From: Allolobophora icterica
Lineage: Eukaryota; Annelida; Clitellata; Crassiclitellata; Lumbricidae
NCBI GenBank assembly: GCA_963556255.1
Contig: OY744615.1
Coordinates: 14,302,031 to 14,366,030, forward strand
Length of the DNA: 64,000 bases
Direction of reading: 5' to 3'
Part shown: in pieces, positions 1 through 13,432 of the stretch
Numbering within the stretch: position 1 is the first letter of the stretch
Layout: every line of letters starts with the position of its first letter
Translations under genes and position numbers: made by a program
The notes under the pieces: model-generated
Database searches by the model: none
Seen by the model: only the letters and a program-made list of their open reading frames with translations
Told to the model about the DNA's origin: nothing

Positions 1-237
1 CGGCACCTCTGCAATCAACTCAAGCACCCCGGACCTTGGAAGGACCGGATTATCATTTGATCTCCGAGCGACTCCTGCATTCGAAATTCCAAAGACACAT
101 GGCGAATCACCATAAAATCCTGGCAGGCTGAATCTTTGTTTCACCTTCTGCCTAGCAGTCGATCCCTCCTCGTCCCTGCCGAACAGGGACTGCCGCAAGT
201 CGGTCAGAGTCGAGATCTTCGAAAAGCTTCCAGACAT
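1..237 (-). CDS. First coding exon of an unrecognised gene, partial
   Basis: Read on the minus strand, a frame opens at ATG 237-235 and stays open for 79 codons to the window edge. An in-frame TAA lies about 40 bases before the ATG, and the -3 base is a purine, so this Met is a reasonable start. The protein begins MSGSFSKISTLTDLRQS, then a charged Gly/Arg stretch, then PGFYGDSPCVFGISNAG, and near the edge RSGVLELIAEVP. There is no signal peptide and no membrane segment in the visible part, so a cytosolic N-terminus is likely. Codon use is balanced and no repeat underlies it, unlike almost every other open frame here. I do not recognise the family. The exon must continue, or splice, to the left of base 1. 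Confidence 0.6.
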   Translation of the reverse strand, partial: MSGSFSKISTLTDLRQSLFGRDEEGSTARQKVKQRFSLPGFYGDSPCVFGISNAGVARRSNDNPVLPRSGVLELIAEVP

Positions 238-950
238 TTCCTCAGCGAAACATCCGCTAACACACAAGCCGTGGCTAACTTACCTAACTAGTGCAACTGT
301 AATAGATCGAACCGGATTTAAATTCTTTCCATGGTAAGCGGCACACCGAGAAAGTGTGAATACTTGTCCTTGCTCGAAGCTCTGTTCAGGATAGTCTCTA
401 AATCCTCACTGTTCCGTGCGAAATTCAAAGTTCTTTTACGGTAAAACTCGACAGTGAGAATATAACGCCGCGAAATTCAGACTATACCTGGCCCGACTTC
501 AAAGTTCTTTTCATGGAATAGGTTCCAAAGTCTCACTGCTCGGAGTAAAGTCCGTCTATTTCTCCTGCCCTGGACAACGTATGCAGTCTTCGCTATATTG
601 AGAGTTGTAAAACTTAAAACGCTATGGACATCACTCACAGGTAATTGGTTCATAGAGTCTAGCAATTCCCGAAGGTAAACTCGAGACGAAAAATACAAAC
701 GAAGTGCGATAAACAATCGCCCTCGGATAAAAGCAACGGAAACTTCGAAAATCGATAGCCGAGACCCGACATCAAAACCATCGACGAGCGAGACAACGCG
801 TACAAACACCAACACAAAAACACCGACACAAACATACACCTAGCGGCACAAACACCCACACAAACACACACCTAGCGACACAGGCACCCAAACTAACACC
901 CACACCTAACGGCACACAGACACCCTGCTACGCAGGCTGACTTTTACGAT
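238..950. other. 5' flank of the left-edge gene
   Basis: Upstream of the minus-strand start. The sequence is fairly CpG-rich near 300-500. A motif around AAATTCAAAGTTCTTTT is partly repeated at about 420 and 500. A (CACAAACAC)n-like minisatellite lies at about 800-925. The first 300 bases of this flank are the natural place for the promoter of the left-edge gene, but I see no specific core-promoter element. A splice-donor-like AGGTAAGT lies in the 5' leader near 275-282 (minus strand). Confidence 0.35.
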
Positions 951-1625
951 GACTCAAATGTGTACCGACGATACAGTGCGTTCCGCATCAACTTCGCGTA
1001 CACACCGAGTAACTATCCCACACAGATTGCATGTATTTGAATATGTCGGTCGCTCGGAGCACGCACTGTGCACACCCGAAAGTACCCACAAAAGCCTGGG
1101 GGCCTCAAGGAAAGGACAATGTGACGGCAATTATAGTGAACTATAGACGCAACGACCGAGTCAAATATTGTGCAATGAATGTACGCGATCGTTGTCCATA
1201 CGTTGCCTCGGGCCAACAAGGCAATACAGGCGGCGTCAACATTATTAGGCCTACAGTCAACAATACTGCGGCGCCTGATTATGTTGTTGGCGAGATAACA
1301 GAGAGCACTGCAAGTTCTCAACCACTTGTTAAGGATCGGGTTCCGCTTGATTGGCTCCAGTTGCAAGGAAGAGGAAATATGCAGGAGGCAGACGAAGACA
1401 GACGAAGACAGACGAAGGCAGACGAAGGCAGACTAAGACAGAGAAGGAGGAAGCCATAGTAGAAATGACTCCGAGACGCTCATCCAGACTATTGAACTCC
1501 GCCATGGCCCGTACTCTGGTAGTACCAGTCCCAAAATGGATAAAGGAGGAGGGCGTCATCTTTATTATCACACAGCGTCGTTAAACAGCAAATAATCAAA
1601 CAACCGCCACACGGTTAAAACAAAT
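951..1625. other. Intergenic sequence, no gene recognised
   Basis: Mixed-composition DNA. Open frames on both strands of up to 142 codons overlap each other, and none has family-like content. A GACGAAGGCA-type short tandem repeat at 1385-1450 accounts for part of the plus-strand frame. Confidence 0.4.
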
Positions 1626-1769
1626 GATTGTCATTCATTCATTCATTCATTCATTCATTCATTCAGGCAGGCAGGCAGGCAGTCAGGCAGTCAGTCAGTC
1701 AGTCAGTAAGTCAGCCTGCCTGCATGTCTGTCTGTAAACGGTTTCGCAGTCTATAACTACATACAGTGC

Positions 1770-1828
<59 letters not shown>

Positions 1829-2230
1829 GCGTCCAAAGACCAACAGACAATACCAGTTTGCATCTCGTCGTCTGTCTGTCTGTCTTTCTGTCTGTCTAAA
1901 CTTCTCTGTGAATCCCATTCACGGCGTCTACAATCAGTTCTCGACGGGCTCTACGTGTATGTGGGAGCTCGTCAGTCGTCACTATTCTGTTACCTGAGTA
2001 CTGTTCGCTTATAGATTAACGCCCTAACTTCATTTAGGCCATCGTATATCAGACACTTAAAAGGTACTACAAAGTGTCTAGGGAGATACATACAAGCATG
2101 TATATCGTTCTCTGTGTCTGTTTGTCTGTGTTCTTGTGTGTATGTCTGTATGTATGTCTCCGTTTGTGTGTGTCTGTCTGTTGTCTGTCGCCCTTTACTG
2201 ATTAGTTTATCCGCGCATCGGATGTCCATA
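1626..2230. repeat. Tetranucleotide microsatellite cluster
   Basis: (ATTC)n at about 1630-1665 runs into (AGGC)n and (AGTC)n up to about 1720. (CAGA)n follows at 1768-1828, then diverged (GTCT)n at 1868-1900 and 2105-2195. The Gln-Thr-Asp-Arg-like frames here are repeat artefacts. Confidence 0.9.
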
Positions 2231-2374
2231 CCAATAGCAGAAGATCCTCTCAGGCAAATTGCATAAGGAATCTGCTCGCACTAACACCCGACCGATCCCA
2301 TGCTCTCTTATGCGCTGGGCCAACCAACGTATGCAATTCCATACACTTCACTGTACTTGAAGATGTGCTCACTG

Positions 2375-2573
2375 CATAGGCGTAATTTGTGGAGGGTACG
2401 AGGGGTACCCGTACCCCCACTTTTCGAACTGGGGAGTACCGTACCCCCCACTTTTTGAACAATGCCAATCAATATCTTATTATTGTACCTTTCCAGGGAT
2501 CCCAGTCTCCGCCTTGCTTCGTGTATGTAAGAAATTGGAACTCCCCACTTTTTAGACCAAAGTTACGCCTCTG
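2375..2573. mobile_element. Non-autonomous hAT-type element, 199 bp
   Basis: The ends are inverted: CATAGGCGTAA at the left and TTACGCCTCTG at the right. An exact 8-bp duplication, gctcactg, flanks it at 2367-2374 and 2574-2581. It is too short to encode a transposase. The 8-bp duplication and the CA...TG ends are hAT-like. Confidence 0.8.
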
Positions 2574-2952
2574 GCTCACTGTGCATAATTTAAGAAATGT
2601 ATAGTATGTTATCTAATTAATATACATGTACTCACTGTGAACGAGTTTTACAAAAGCATAATACATTATCTACTTAAAATGCATGTGCCCATTGCGCATA
2701 AATTTAAGAAATGCAACGCCATCCGATTTAAATCGAAGTGCAAGGTATATACCAGCCTATTCGCGATCGCTGCATCATCTAATTAAAATGCATTGTCATC
2801 CTTTGTGTTATGTATTAACTTGTGTTTTCCCATCCGTTTTTCTTTTAGTTTTTCTTTCTGCGCCTATACAATTGTCTTCTGCGCAATGGTTACTGGTTGT
2901 CCCTATTTGGCTTTTGGGGAAATCTATTTAAAATAGCACTGCAGTTAGACGC

Positions 2953-3196
2953 ACGGTGGCCGATAGGTTAGAGCGATCGGCCTGGAACGCGCAGATTACG
3001 GGCACTGGCGTAAACTTGTCAAAAATATGGGGGGGGGATTTGGTTATAAATTCTACACTTGTTGCATTGGGTGTACAGTCCATCTCAATTATTGGGGGCA
3101 TACATACATACATACATGCATACATACATACATACATACATACATACATACATACATACATACATACATACATACATACATACATACATACATACA

Positions 3197-3228
<32 letters not shown>

Positions 3229-3590
3229 CACAGAGAGACTGCACAGATAGACACATATACATATGAACATATGTGCGTACGTACGTACATACATACATAC
3301 ACATAATACATACATACACATAATACATACAATACATACATACATACATACATACATACATACGGCTGCCCCCTCGAGTCTACGCCTAAGATTACGGGTT
3401 AGAGCCTCGCCCGAGTCAGTTACTGTGTAGGCAATAAACGAATATTGATTGATTGATTGATTGATTGGCACATTGAGCAAGTCCTTCACTCACAATTGCT
3501 CTGAGCCATCGAAGTTGTTCCGTCGTGTGCTGCACTTCTGAACTTTTGATAGTTGTATTGTATTGTATTGTATTGTATTGTATTGTATTA
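2953..3590 (+). mobile_element. tRNA-derived SINE (family 1), split by a hAT element
   Basis: The left piece, 2953-3002, carries an A-box-like tRNA head (GTGGCCGATAGGTTAGAGC). The right piece, 3391-3590, has the family body (CAAGTCCTTCACTCACAATT, then GCACTTCTGAAC) and a (TTGTA)n tail. A short (ATTG)n run has expanded in the body at 3445-3468. The element at 3003-3390 separates the halves. Confidence 0.75.
3003..3390. mobile_element. hAT-like element carrying a (CATA)n tract
   Basis: The duplicated target attacggg lies at 2995-3002 and 3391-3398. The ends CACTGGCGTAAAC and GTCTACGCCTAAG form an imperfect inverted repeat. Most of the interior is (CATA)n at 3100-3230 and 3283-3360, so the microsatellite grew after or within the insertion. 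Confidence 0.65.
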
Positions 3591-3837
3591 TACTTACAAA
3601 GTTAACAAAACCCGATGAAAGGTGTATTTGCTGGAACAGTCAAGGTCACGAAATATGTCATAAGAAACTAGGTGACCCTGTTAGCGGGTCTTGTCTTACC
3701 GGTCTCACCGTAGCATGCTATCAATATTTTCCTTTGTTATTGGGGTTCAACTCAGTATGTCTGATATACAACGTTTGTGTCTCAAGCAAGTCTGTCTCTC
3801 TGTGTATATGTATGTATTATGTGTATGTATTGTATTT

Positions 3838-4320
3838 ATGTATATGTGCGTATGTATGTATGTATGTGTGTATGTATGTATGTGTGTATGTATGCACATA
3901 CGTTCATGTGTGTATATGTCTATCTGTGCATGTGTATGTCTCTCTGTGTTTAAGTATGTATGTATGTATGTATGTATGTATGTATGTATGTATGTATGTT
4001 TGTGTATGTCTGTGTGTGTATGTATTTATGTATGTCTGTCTGCCTGTGTATGTATTAAAGTATGTATGTCTGTCTGTCTGTGTGTCTGTGCATGTATGCA
4101 TGTATGTATGTATGCATGTAAGTCTGTGTATGTCTGTATGTCTGTCTGTCTGCTGTGTATGTATGTGTATGTATGTATGTATGTATGTCCGTGCATGTAT
4201 GCATGTCTGTCTGTCTGTGTAAAGGTGTATGTCTGTCTGTCTGTGTATGTTTGTCTGTGTATGTACGTACGTACGTATGTCTCTCTGTGTGTGTGTGTCT
4301 GTCTGTCTCCCTGCCTTCCC
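3838..4320. repeat. (TATG)n / (TGTC)n microsatellite
   Basis: About 480 bases of interspersed TATG, TGTC and ACGT tetranucleotides. Cys-Met-Tyr-Val frames on the plus strand and His-Thr-Tyr frames on the minus strand are by-products. No gene is seen between 3600 and 4860. Confidence 0.9.
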
Positions 4321-4867
4321 TACACAAAGTCAAACATCTGTGCAGCTGGTCTTAAGTTCTGCATGAATCCCATACATGAATTTTTCTGTGTATATATGCA
4401 AGTATGATGTACATGTGTATGTGCATGCACACGTGTTTACACATGCATGCAAGTGCCTACATATTTAGGTATTGTATATATTTATATATCATCCATATTT
4501 ATCCATATATGCCTACACATAAATGTGTATATAGAAATAGATGTTGTGGAATATAATGTACTGATATATTTAATGCTACATTCCATTGGACATTTATTAC
4601 GCGTTGAAGACATAGAACAACCATTCACACACAAACACGCTTGTCATCAGTAATTTAATCTACATCATATTCTATTTATATATTTTTCTATTTATATAGC
4701 GCCATTCTATAATCACTAGGTATAGGTCGAGGTGGTTAAGGGCTTCGTCACAGTGCCAGAATCCAGAAAGTGCGTTTCTTGTGGCAGAATAATTGACTCC
4801 ATGGATTTAGAGTTATGAGGTGACCGCTCTGTCAGTCTGCAACTACGTGCGTTTGCACGAGATACAC

Positions 4868-4899
4868 GTGTGTCTGTCTGTCTGTCTGTCTGTCTGTCT

Positions 4900-4954
<55 letters not shown>

Positions 4955-5038
4955 AGACACAGACACAGACACACAGACAAAGACAGACAGACAGACAGAC
5001 AGCCAGACAGAGAGAGACAGAGAGAGACAGAGACAGAA

Positions 5039-5073
<35 letters not shown>

Positions 5074-5135
5074 GCGAGAGCCAGAGCGAGAGAGACAGAC
5101 AGACAGACAGACAGAGACAGACAAACAGAGATTTT
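4868..5135. repeat. (TGTC)n-(GA)n-(GACA)n compound microsatellite
   Basis: A (GTCT)n block is followed by about 40 bases of (GA)n, then mixed (ACAG)n and (AGAG)n. All open frames here encode only Arg/Glu/Asp/Thr or Leu/Ser repeats. Confidence 0.9.
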
Positions 5136-5348
5136 GTTACTATGATTGCTTTATGTGGCATGTCAATAAACGATTGATTGATTACATTTACATATATACA
5201 TACATATATATAACATATATACATACATACATATACCCCGTCGGTCGGTCTTTCTGCGTATGTCGTTCAGTGTGGTCTTTATAAGCTTTCTGCATGCATT
5301 CTAATCGACAAGGCATCAAGGCACCCATACAGAAACTCCATCTAACGA

Positions 5349-5513
<165 letters not shown>

Positions 5514-5815
5514 GAGGCGAGCGCTGAGGCTGCAGTCAGAAACCGTGTCACACTCACTAAGCAAATAGAAATCTATTCCAGTGCTGCGACCTTGCTTTCT
5601 TTTTTTCTGGGATTCAATTGCTAGCGAACCTAAGAGCCGCGTTTGTTGGCCCAAATTGGACCCACTATACGGGTCATCAGTTCAGACCAGTGACAGAAAT
5701 GAGAACTGCAGTGGGTTCAAAGAACGAGGATATCTGAGACGTTATTCAAGAAGGAATTATTCTGACCTGTAATGCAACGCACAAGGCAACAGTGGCCGAA
5801 TGGTTAGAGCTCTCG

Positions 5816-6103
5816 CAAGTGCGTCCGCACATGCGAACAATGGGGACATTTGCCTCTCCCTGGCTTTTGCGCATATTTTGCAAAAACATAAAATCTTCTG
5901 ATTATTATAATTATTAAAACAGTCCCAACACGATTTTCAATGCCAAAAAACACTTAATTATTTAGGTAAAGTCCTTGACCATTATTTATTTTAAAAGTTG
6001 TTACACGTGTGTTCTGCGTTATCCATGCAAAACGTCATTTCCACCTACCCCCACCCTACAAAATTTTTGCACCCCTCTACAAAAATTCCTGCTGATACCA
6101 CTG
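5816..6103. mobile_element. Degenerate hAT MITE inside a SINE
   Basis: Flanked by agctctcg (5808-5815) and agcgctcg (6104-6111), a target duplication with one mismatch that lies inside the tRNA A-box of the SINE. The interior is a diverged reverse-orientation copy of the element at 8520-8854; both share ATCGTGTTGGGACTGTT. Confidence 0.7.
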
Positions 6104-6210
6104 AGCGCTCGGCCTGTAACGCGGATAGTATGGGTTCGAGCCTGCTCCCGAAGCAGTAGGCTAACTGTGTAGGGACATTGAGCCAGTCTTTAACTGAAGT
6201 AAGTACATCC

Positions 6211-6375
6211 AGGGTTTAAAGTGGGTGGGAACGCGTGGAAACGGCGTTCCCACTGCTCTCGAAATTCTTTGCTTGCGTTCCCACTGCTCACAATGCAAGA
6301 ACCCTGGTAACACATGCGTTCAAATAAAACTCTTCTTTGGAGTTCCAACTGCTCACCTAAACCACTTTAACCACG
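6211..6375. mobile_element. Probable short MITE inside a SINE
   Basis: The ends share an inverted TTAAAGTGG / CCACTTTAA core, and the interior has GTGGGAACG and CGTTCCCACT motifs like those of the element at 49418-49733. The exact boundaries and target duplication are not resolved. Confidence 0.45.
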
Positions 6376-6654
6376 GTCGTGTGCACTTCTGAACTTTGGA
6401 AGGAGGGCAAAATCAAATACAGTTGTATTGTATTGTGTTTATTTATTTATTTATTTATCTATCTATTTCAGTGGTTTTATATAACGCCCCTTCAAGATTA
6501 TCTACTCAGGAGCGCTCCCAGTCCAACCATGGTCAAACATAACAGTTTTAAGGCTAGTAACAAACACTTGGAAGCAAACCTCTATTCAAGAATCTCAATC
6601 GACTGGAGAGAACCAAATGTCTGGATCCAAGACACCAGAAGCTGTGTAGAGGGA

Positions 6655-6835
6655 CATTGTGGCCGATTGGTTAAAGCGCTCGCCTTGTAAAGTGCAGAGT
6701 ACGGGATCGAGAGACGGTTACTGAGCAGGAACACTGAGCAAGTCCTTCACTCGCAATTGCTCAGCACCATTGATGGATGCTTGGTCATTAGACTGTGGTG
6801 CATAATAATAATAATAGAAATAATAATAATAATGA
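6655..6835 (+). mobile_element. SINE family 1 copy with (AAT)n tail
   Basis: tRNA-like head GTGGCCGATTGGTTAAAGC, then CAAGTCCTTCACTCGCAATT, ending in an AT-rich (AAT)n tail. It differs from the copies that end in (TTGTA)n, so at least two 3' end types exist. Confidence 0.75.
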
Positions 6836-7159
6836 TAAAAATAATATAAATTATCCATGACATGACATTACTTGTTACATGACATTGCATTCAACTCCAA
6901 GGAGGATACTTTATGTGAGAAATTTCTCATGTAATTTCCTCAAAGTCAATAACTGGAAGATGCAGATTCGAAGGAGAGAGAAGCAAAGGAGGAGGATGAG
7001 GGGGAGGTGGACTGAGACGAGATAATCGAAGACATAATAATAAGATTTGCACCAGACATGAGACAAGCACTTAAACTGACAAAGGAATGACTACATGTAG
7101 AATGGAGATATGCTTCATTTGCGTCCATCGCCGCCAAATGGCCAGTGTCTTGAACTTAT

Positions 7160-7475
7160 GGTCATGACAACGACGACGACAATGATTATGACGACAATGA
7201 TGACAACAGTGATGATGACAATGATGATGACAATAACAATGACAATGATGATGACAATGATGATATGACAATAATATGACAATCACGATGACAATGATGA
7301 TGATCATATCAGTGATGATGACAATGATGACAATGATGATATGACAGGGATGATGACAATGATGACATAACAAAGGTGATATAACAATGATGATGACAAC
7401 GATGATGACAACGGTGATGGTCGTTGTGTGATAATGACGGTCGTGATGTTGATGATGATGACGACGACGGCGGTG
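7160..7475. repeat. (GATGAC)n-like minisatellite
   Basis: Degenerate GATGAC, AATGAT and GACGAC units. The minus-strand His/Ile/Val frames and the plus-strand Met/Thr/Val frames come from the repeat. No other gene signal is seen from 6840 to 7700. Confidence 0.85.
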
Positions 7476-7706
7476 GTCGTCGTGAGTGGAAACAACTACA
7501 GAACTACCTCCTTACAATCTACAGAGGCACAGCCGGACCTTGGTCTGTCCTCTCCACCCTTCTACATCCATCCCAATAAAACAAGAGATATTCTCATACT
7601 CTCTCTCTCTCACCAAACTCACTCTATCCACCCTACTAAGAACTGGACTGACACTCATTATCACACTCATTAAAGTATCCTTTACTAGGTGACTAGGCAG
7701 TGTGGC

Positions 7707-7708
<2 letters not shown>

Positions 7709-7790
<82 letters not shown>

Positions 7791-7860
7791 TTAATAATAA
7801 TAGTAATAATATTAATATTATTTTTATTATTTTTATTATCAAAAATAATAATAATAATAA
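7709..7860. repeat. (AAT)n microsatellite
   Basis: Pure AAT run at about 7709-7788, then imperfect AAT/TTA to about 7860. The poly-Asn, poly-Ile and poly-Leu frames are artefacts. Confidence 0.95.
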
Positions 7861-8314
7861 TAGAAATTCTGCCCTGTCATTACCGATGCTATTAAACTGT
7901 CTCCGGACAATTTTTTGCCGCCTGAGGGATAACACTTACCTTGGGGAAAATATATAAACAGATGTCTGCAACCTACCAACATCAGTACAGCCATTATTGT
8001 AAGTGCAACTGTACTTGTAACTAGAAATTTATCTAACGCCATTTCAAGAGAAAAGTAATCAGAGCCTAAATATGATGTTGTTAGGTTAAAGCTGTACCCG
8101 GATGCCACACAAGCGGCTACCGTGACCCAGAAAAACCACAGACACAAATGTAACCATGATGAAGCATAGAAACAGCAACTGTCTAGTAATCGGGCAGTCA
8201 CTGTGGCATGCAATTAGACATTACTGGAACACGGTAACCGATCGGTTAGAGCGTTCGCCTTGTAATGCGGAGAGTATGGGTTCGAGCCCCAACAGAGACG
8301 GTAACTGTGTAGGG

Positions 8315-8982
8315 CAGTGTTTACCAACCTGGGTGCCACTTCACCCATGGGTGACGCTAACCTGCTCTATGGGTGCCACAGCCGGATAATATTTGTGCAG
8401 CTTTTCTGCAAAAACTGTGAAAAACTACTGACGATCACTACTCACATAGACTTATAAGTTCTATTTTTTTAAACTTAAAGTAGCGTAGAAATAGTTGCAA
8501 CACTGCGGTTGAATACAAGCATGGGCGTCCGCAATAATATTTCCAGAGGGTAGGTCAAAAAATTTCGGGAGGGGGCAAATTTTTTTTGGGGGGGGGACAA
8601 AATGACGTTTTTGCATAGCATAGCTATTCAAGAACACAGTACACGTGACAACATTCGAAATAAATAATGGTCAAGAACTTACCTAAATAATTATGTATTA
8701 AAAACACTTAATAATTTAAGTAAGTCCTTGACCATTGAAAATCGTGTTGGGACTGTTGAAATAATCATAATAATCAAGAGATTTTTTTATAAAATACTTG
8801 CAAAATCTGGGGAGGCAAATGCCCCCTTACCCTCCTCCCATCCGGACGCCCATGAATACAAGGAATGTTGCTCGTAAATTAAACCAAAGAACTAACTGGA
8901 AGAAAATAAATTAAATTAATGCCAGCTGTAATAACTTTAAGTAAGGATGCTTTGCTTCTGAAAAAGCAATTGAGAACCACTG
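8315..8982. mobile_element. hAT (Charlie-like ends) element, 668 bp
   Basis: The termini are CAGTGTTTACCAACC at the left and, reversed, CAGTGGTTCTCAATT at the right, which resemble the classic CAGNGNTTCTCAA hAT end. An exact 8-bp duplication, gtgtaggg, lies at 8307-8314 and 8983-8990. It has no coding capacity, and a second element interrupts it at 8520-8854. Confidence 0.88.
8520..8854. mobile_element. hAT MITE nested inside the 8315-8982 element, 335 bp
   Basis: Perfect 12-bp inverted ends CATGGGCGTCCG / CGGACGCCCATG. The exact duplication aatacaag lies at 8512-8519 and 8855-8862. A G-rich strand bias is seen near the left end. It is the same family as the diverged copy at 5816-6103. Confidence 0.88.
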
Positions 8983-9295
8983 GTGTAGGGACCTTGGACA
9001 AGTCCATTACTCACAAAGGGTCACATTAATAGGCCACATTAATTGCATTGTCCAGACCGACAGCGCTGTGTTGTTAGACAATTGCTGGTCTGAGGCGACA
9101 CAAATGTCTGATGTTTCAGACATGACTCTTTAACAGTATATCAGACGTGTTCAAACAGGCAGCTATACATAGAATGTCTGGTACACTGAAACCACGAGCT
9201 GTAGACATCTCATTTATCCTGTTATCATGAGATTTCAGCAAAACAACGCTGCTGTGTCAGAAAACCAATTTCAATTCACGACTCATGTTCCAGAT

Positions 9296-9296
<1 letters not shown>

Positions 9297-9383
<87 letters not shown>
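9297..9383. repeat. (TA)n microsatellite
   Basis: Alternating TA run of about 85 bases. Shorter (TA)n and TATG runs recur up to about 10110. Between 9036 and 10594 I see no gene, only a possible tRNA-like fragment at about 9745-9840 (GGGGTTTGAATCC). Confidence 0.9.
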
Positions 9384-9386
<3 letters not shown>

Positions 9387-10602
9387 CGAATTCACCTGTT
9401 TCATGTAAGTATATAAATATATCCATTACATCTATAGATATGTTCACATACTCTATAAATATTTAGTATATTTAAACATATCAATTAATACAAATTATCT
9501 ATATACTTCTATGAAGCAGGTGATATATTTAGTGTATATATATATCTATATTTATATAAACATGCACACAATATGTATATACTGCATACATACTGTCATA
9601 TATGGATATATAATATAGATAGTGCTCCATACAGCATATACAATTTAGATATATATATATATATTATATATCTATATTTATATATATATATATATATATT
9701 TGTTTATTTTGGAACTTCCTATGAAGTCTATTAATACCCTTCCACGAACTGCCAACTGGGTTGGTGAGTGAGTGCGTGCACGCGTAGGCTAATAAGTCAG
9801 CCTCTGAACTGCGAGTGTGGGGTTTGAATCCTAGTCTCCCCATACACGCATATACATACATATACATACATATATCTAAACATAGGTATGCTTTAGATTT
9901 ACGTTGTATATAAACAGTGCCAGAAGCTGATTAAATAACCGTGCCGGACTTGCGGAAGGAAATGTATGGAAATGTTTTCCTGTTTCAACACTGCCAATAT
10001 CAAAGAGGTGATAAATGCCTATATATATATACACACATACATATATATATACATATATATACATAAATACATACGCCCATACATACATACTTATACATAC
10101 ACAAAAACACATCAAAAAGCAAACATTTAATGGTCTTGCATTACCCACTCAGAAGACTTTCTAAGCGGTTAATATATATTCGTGTTTATTGACAACCTCA
10201 CTGACAAACCGCATTAACATTGAAGCATACAGTACAATTATCAAGATCTTCTTGAACACACGACTTGGCAGCCTGTTAGGCGCCCGCTCATTTTACAGCT
10301 GCCCCTAGGAAGTGGAAGGCTGAGTCGACTCAAAGGGACCTTACGGGCATTGAACTGCGTCTGTCAAGATCTTATGTTTTTCCAGCAAAAGTGTTACTAT
10401 TTATGTATTCCCCTACCCCCTTAGTTATTCTTTCAAGGTGCAATAGAAATGTGCAACTACACTTACAATTACGATATTTACCAATGACTTACACTGGTAT
10501 GTGTCTTAATCGTAATCGTAATTATTTATTCAGCTAGTAGCACTCTTTCTATACAACGTAAATCCATACATAACCATGTTTATATTCATTTTTTATTGAA
10601 TC

Positions 10603-11537
10603 CAGTCTTGTTGTCAAGACCCTAAACCTCAAGACCAAGACCAAGACTTTGAACCTCAAGACCAGGACAAGATCAAGACTTTGAACCTCGAGACCAAGAC
10701 CAAGACCAAGACTTTGAACCTCGAGACCAAGACCAAGACCAAGACTTTGAACCTCGAGACCAAGACCGAGACCCAAAAAATCATATTCAGCCCAAGACTT
10801 CTTTTCCTTAGAAAAGAATTGTCAAATCAGACCACTCGCTATTTTAATGAAAACGTGAGTCTTTATTTTATTCAAGCAAATTAACTTTAAATGCAGACTG
10901 CAGAGAATTCCGAATTCATATTTACAAAAGTCCTTCATGCAAAATGTTATTCCAAATGTCTTTTGTATTTTATCAAAACCAATTCGCTCAGAATTTTCTG
11001 ACCAAAACGTGCCTTGTGGGGCCTCATAAAAATTTCGCCAAGTGAAAAAATACTTACCATAGGTGCTGAAGTCCTGGCACACGCCGTAGCTTTTCAAGCA
11101 CTGGATTTAAATGTACAAATCGTGAGCCTTTTTAAAAATCCTGCCATGGTTTATTAGACCGTCTGGCTCAGAAAAAGTCTCGGCAGGGCTTCCAGATACA
11201 ACATAGCTTAGTTGCTGCTGCCAATGGGTTTTCCTGACCAACAAGACTTGTATCCGTCCGTACGTATTTGTCATAGGCTATGATGCAAAAAGGCTTGATA
11301 AATTTTTTAATTCTTGAGTTTTTTAAATGACTTCATACTGACAGCCGGTCTTGGTCTTGGTCTTGCTAGATCAAGACCAAGACTTTGAACCTCAAGACCA
11401 AGACCAAGACCAAGACTTTGAACCTCAAAACCAGGACCAAGACCAAGACTGTTGGTCTCAAGACCAAGACCAAGACTTTAAAAACGAACTCGAGTGCACT
11501 CGAGACCAAGACCTTGGTCTCAAGGACAACAAGTCTG
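10603..11537. mobile_element. hAT-like element A with CCAAGA minisatellite arms, 935 bp
   Basis: Inverted ends CAGTCTTGTTGTC / GACAACAAGTCTG. The exact target duplication attgaatc lies at 10595-10602 and 11538-11545. Both arms contain 33-bp repeats of the type CCAAGACCAAGACTTTGAAC, and the right arm has a palindromic CTCGAGTGCACTCGAG. The middle, about 10840-11340, is homologous to 12130-12920 of element B. No transposase is seen. Confidence 0.85.
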
Positions 11538-11885
11538 ATTGAATCCCTGACTTATCGACAAAAGAAACTACCGTTTGACATGAAATACTAGCATGGTTTA
11601 GGTGAACAAATGGTAGACCCAGAAGGGACCATTTTAAACATGACCACCAATTTAAGAGCAGTACACAAATGGCGATGAAGCACAGTTTGTCTTGCTAATT
11701 AAACATATAGTGAAATCTTAACTACATGACCCACTAAAACAAGTGAAACTTAAATAAACAAGGTCCAAAAAATGAAAGATACATATACAGACATGTGTAT
11801 ATACATGTGTATATACAAAAAAAATTGGATTAAACATCACAATCCAAGTTCAAAGGCTGACTTATTAGCCAATGCATGCAAACAG

Positions 11886-13118
<1,233 letters not shown>

Positions 13119-13432
13119 GCAAACAGTCACTGACACAGTCATTTGGCAGTAAGCTACGTGCATACTGTGTACGTAAAATGTCGTACATGCATACACACAT
13201 TCACACAGTGTAGGTACGTACATACAGAAACATCAAGCAACTACACTACATACTAATGTATGTAGCCTTAGACTTCCTTATTTACTGTGCTTTTCAAACC
13301 GTGCTCTACAAAACTACAGGCACATGCACACATACACACACACATACGTATGCTGTTTAATACTATAAATACCATAACTACATCGTAATGTACATATTTA
13401 TATAGATAGCAGTTTATTATAAACACATACAC

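Larger units (their letters stand above)
5790..6437 (+). mobile_element. SINE family 1 copy carrying two DNA-element insertions
   Basis: Head at 5790-5815 (AGTGGCCGAATGGTTAGAGC). The B-box part resumes at 6104 (GTATGGGTTCGAGCC). The body stops near 6200 and the tail resumes at about 6376 with GTGCACTTCTGAAC and TTGTATTG. The two gaps are occupied by the elements at 5816-6103 and about 6211-6375. Confidence 0.7.
8230..9035 (+). mobile_element. SINE family 1 copy split by a nested hAT pair
   Basis: The head (GTAACCGATCGGTTAGAGC) and B-box (GTATGGGTTCGAGCCCC) lie at 8230-8306. The body resumes at 8983 with GTGTAGGGACCTTGGACAAG. The insertion site is the gtgtaggg in the middle of the SINE. Confidence 0.8.

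Noticed and set aside
1031..1459. 142-codon plus-strand frame at 1.0-1.5 kb as a gene
   Set aside because: It overlaps an equally long minus-strand frame, ends in a GACGAAGGCA short repeat, and has no recognisable content.
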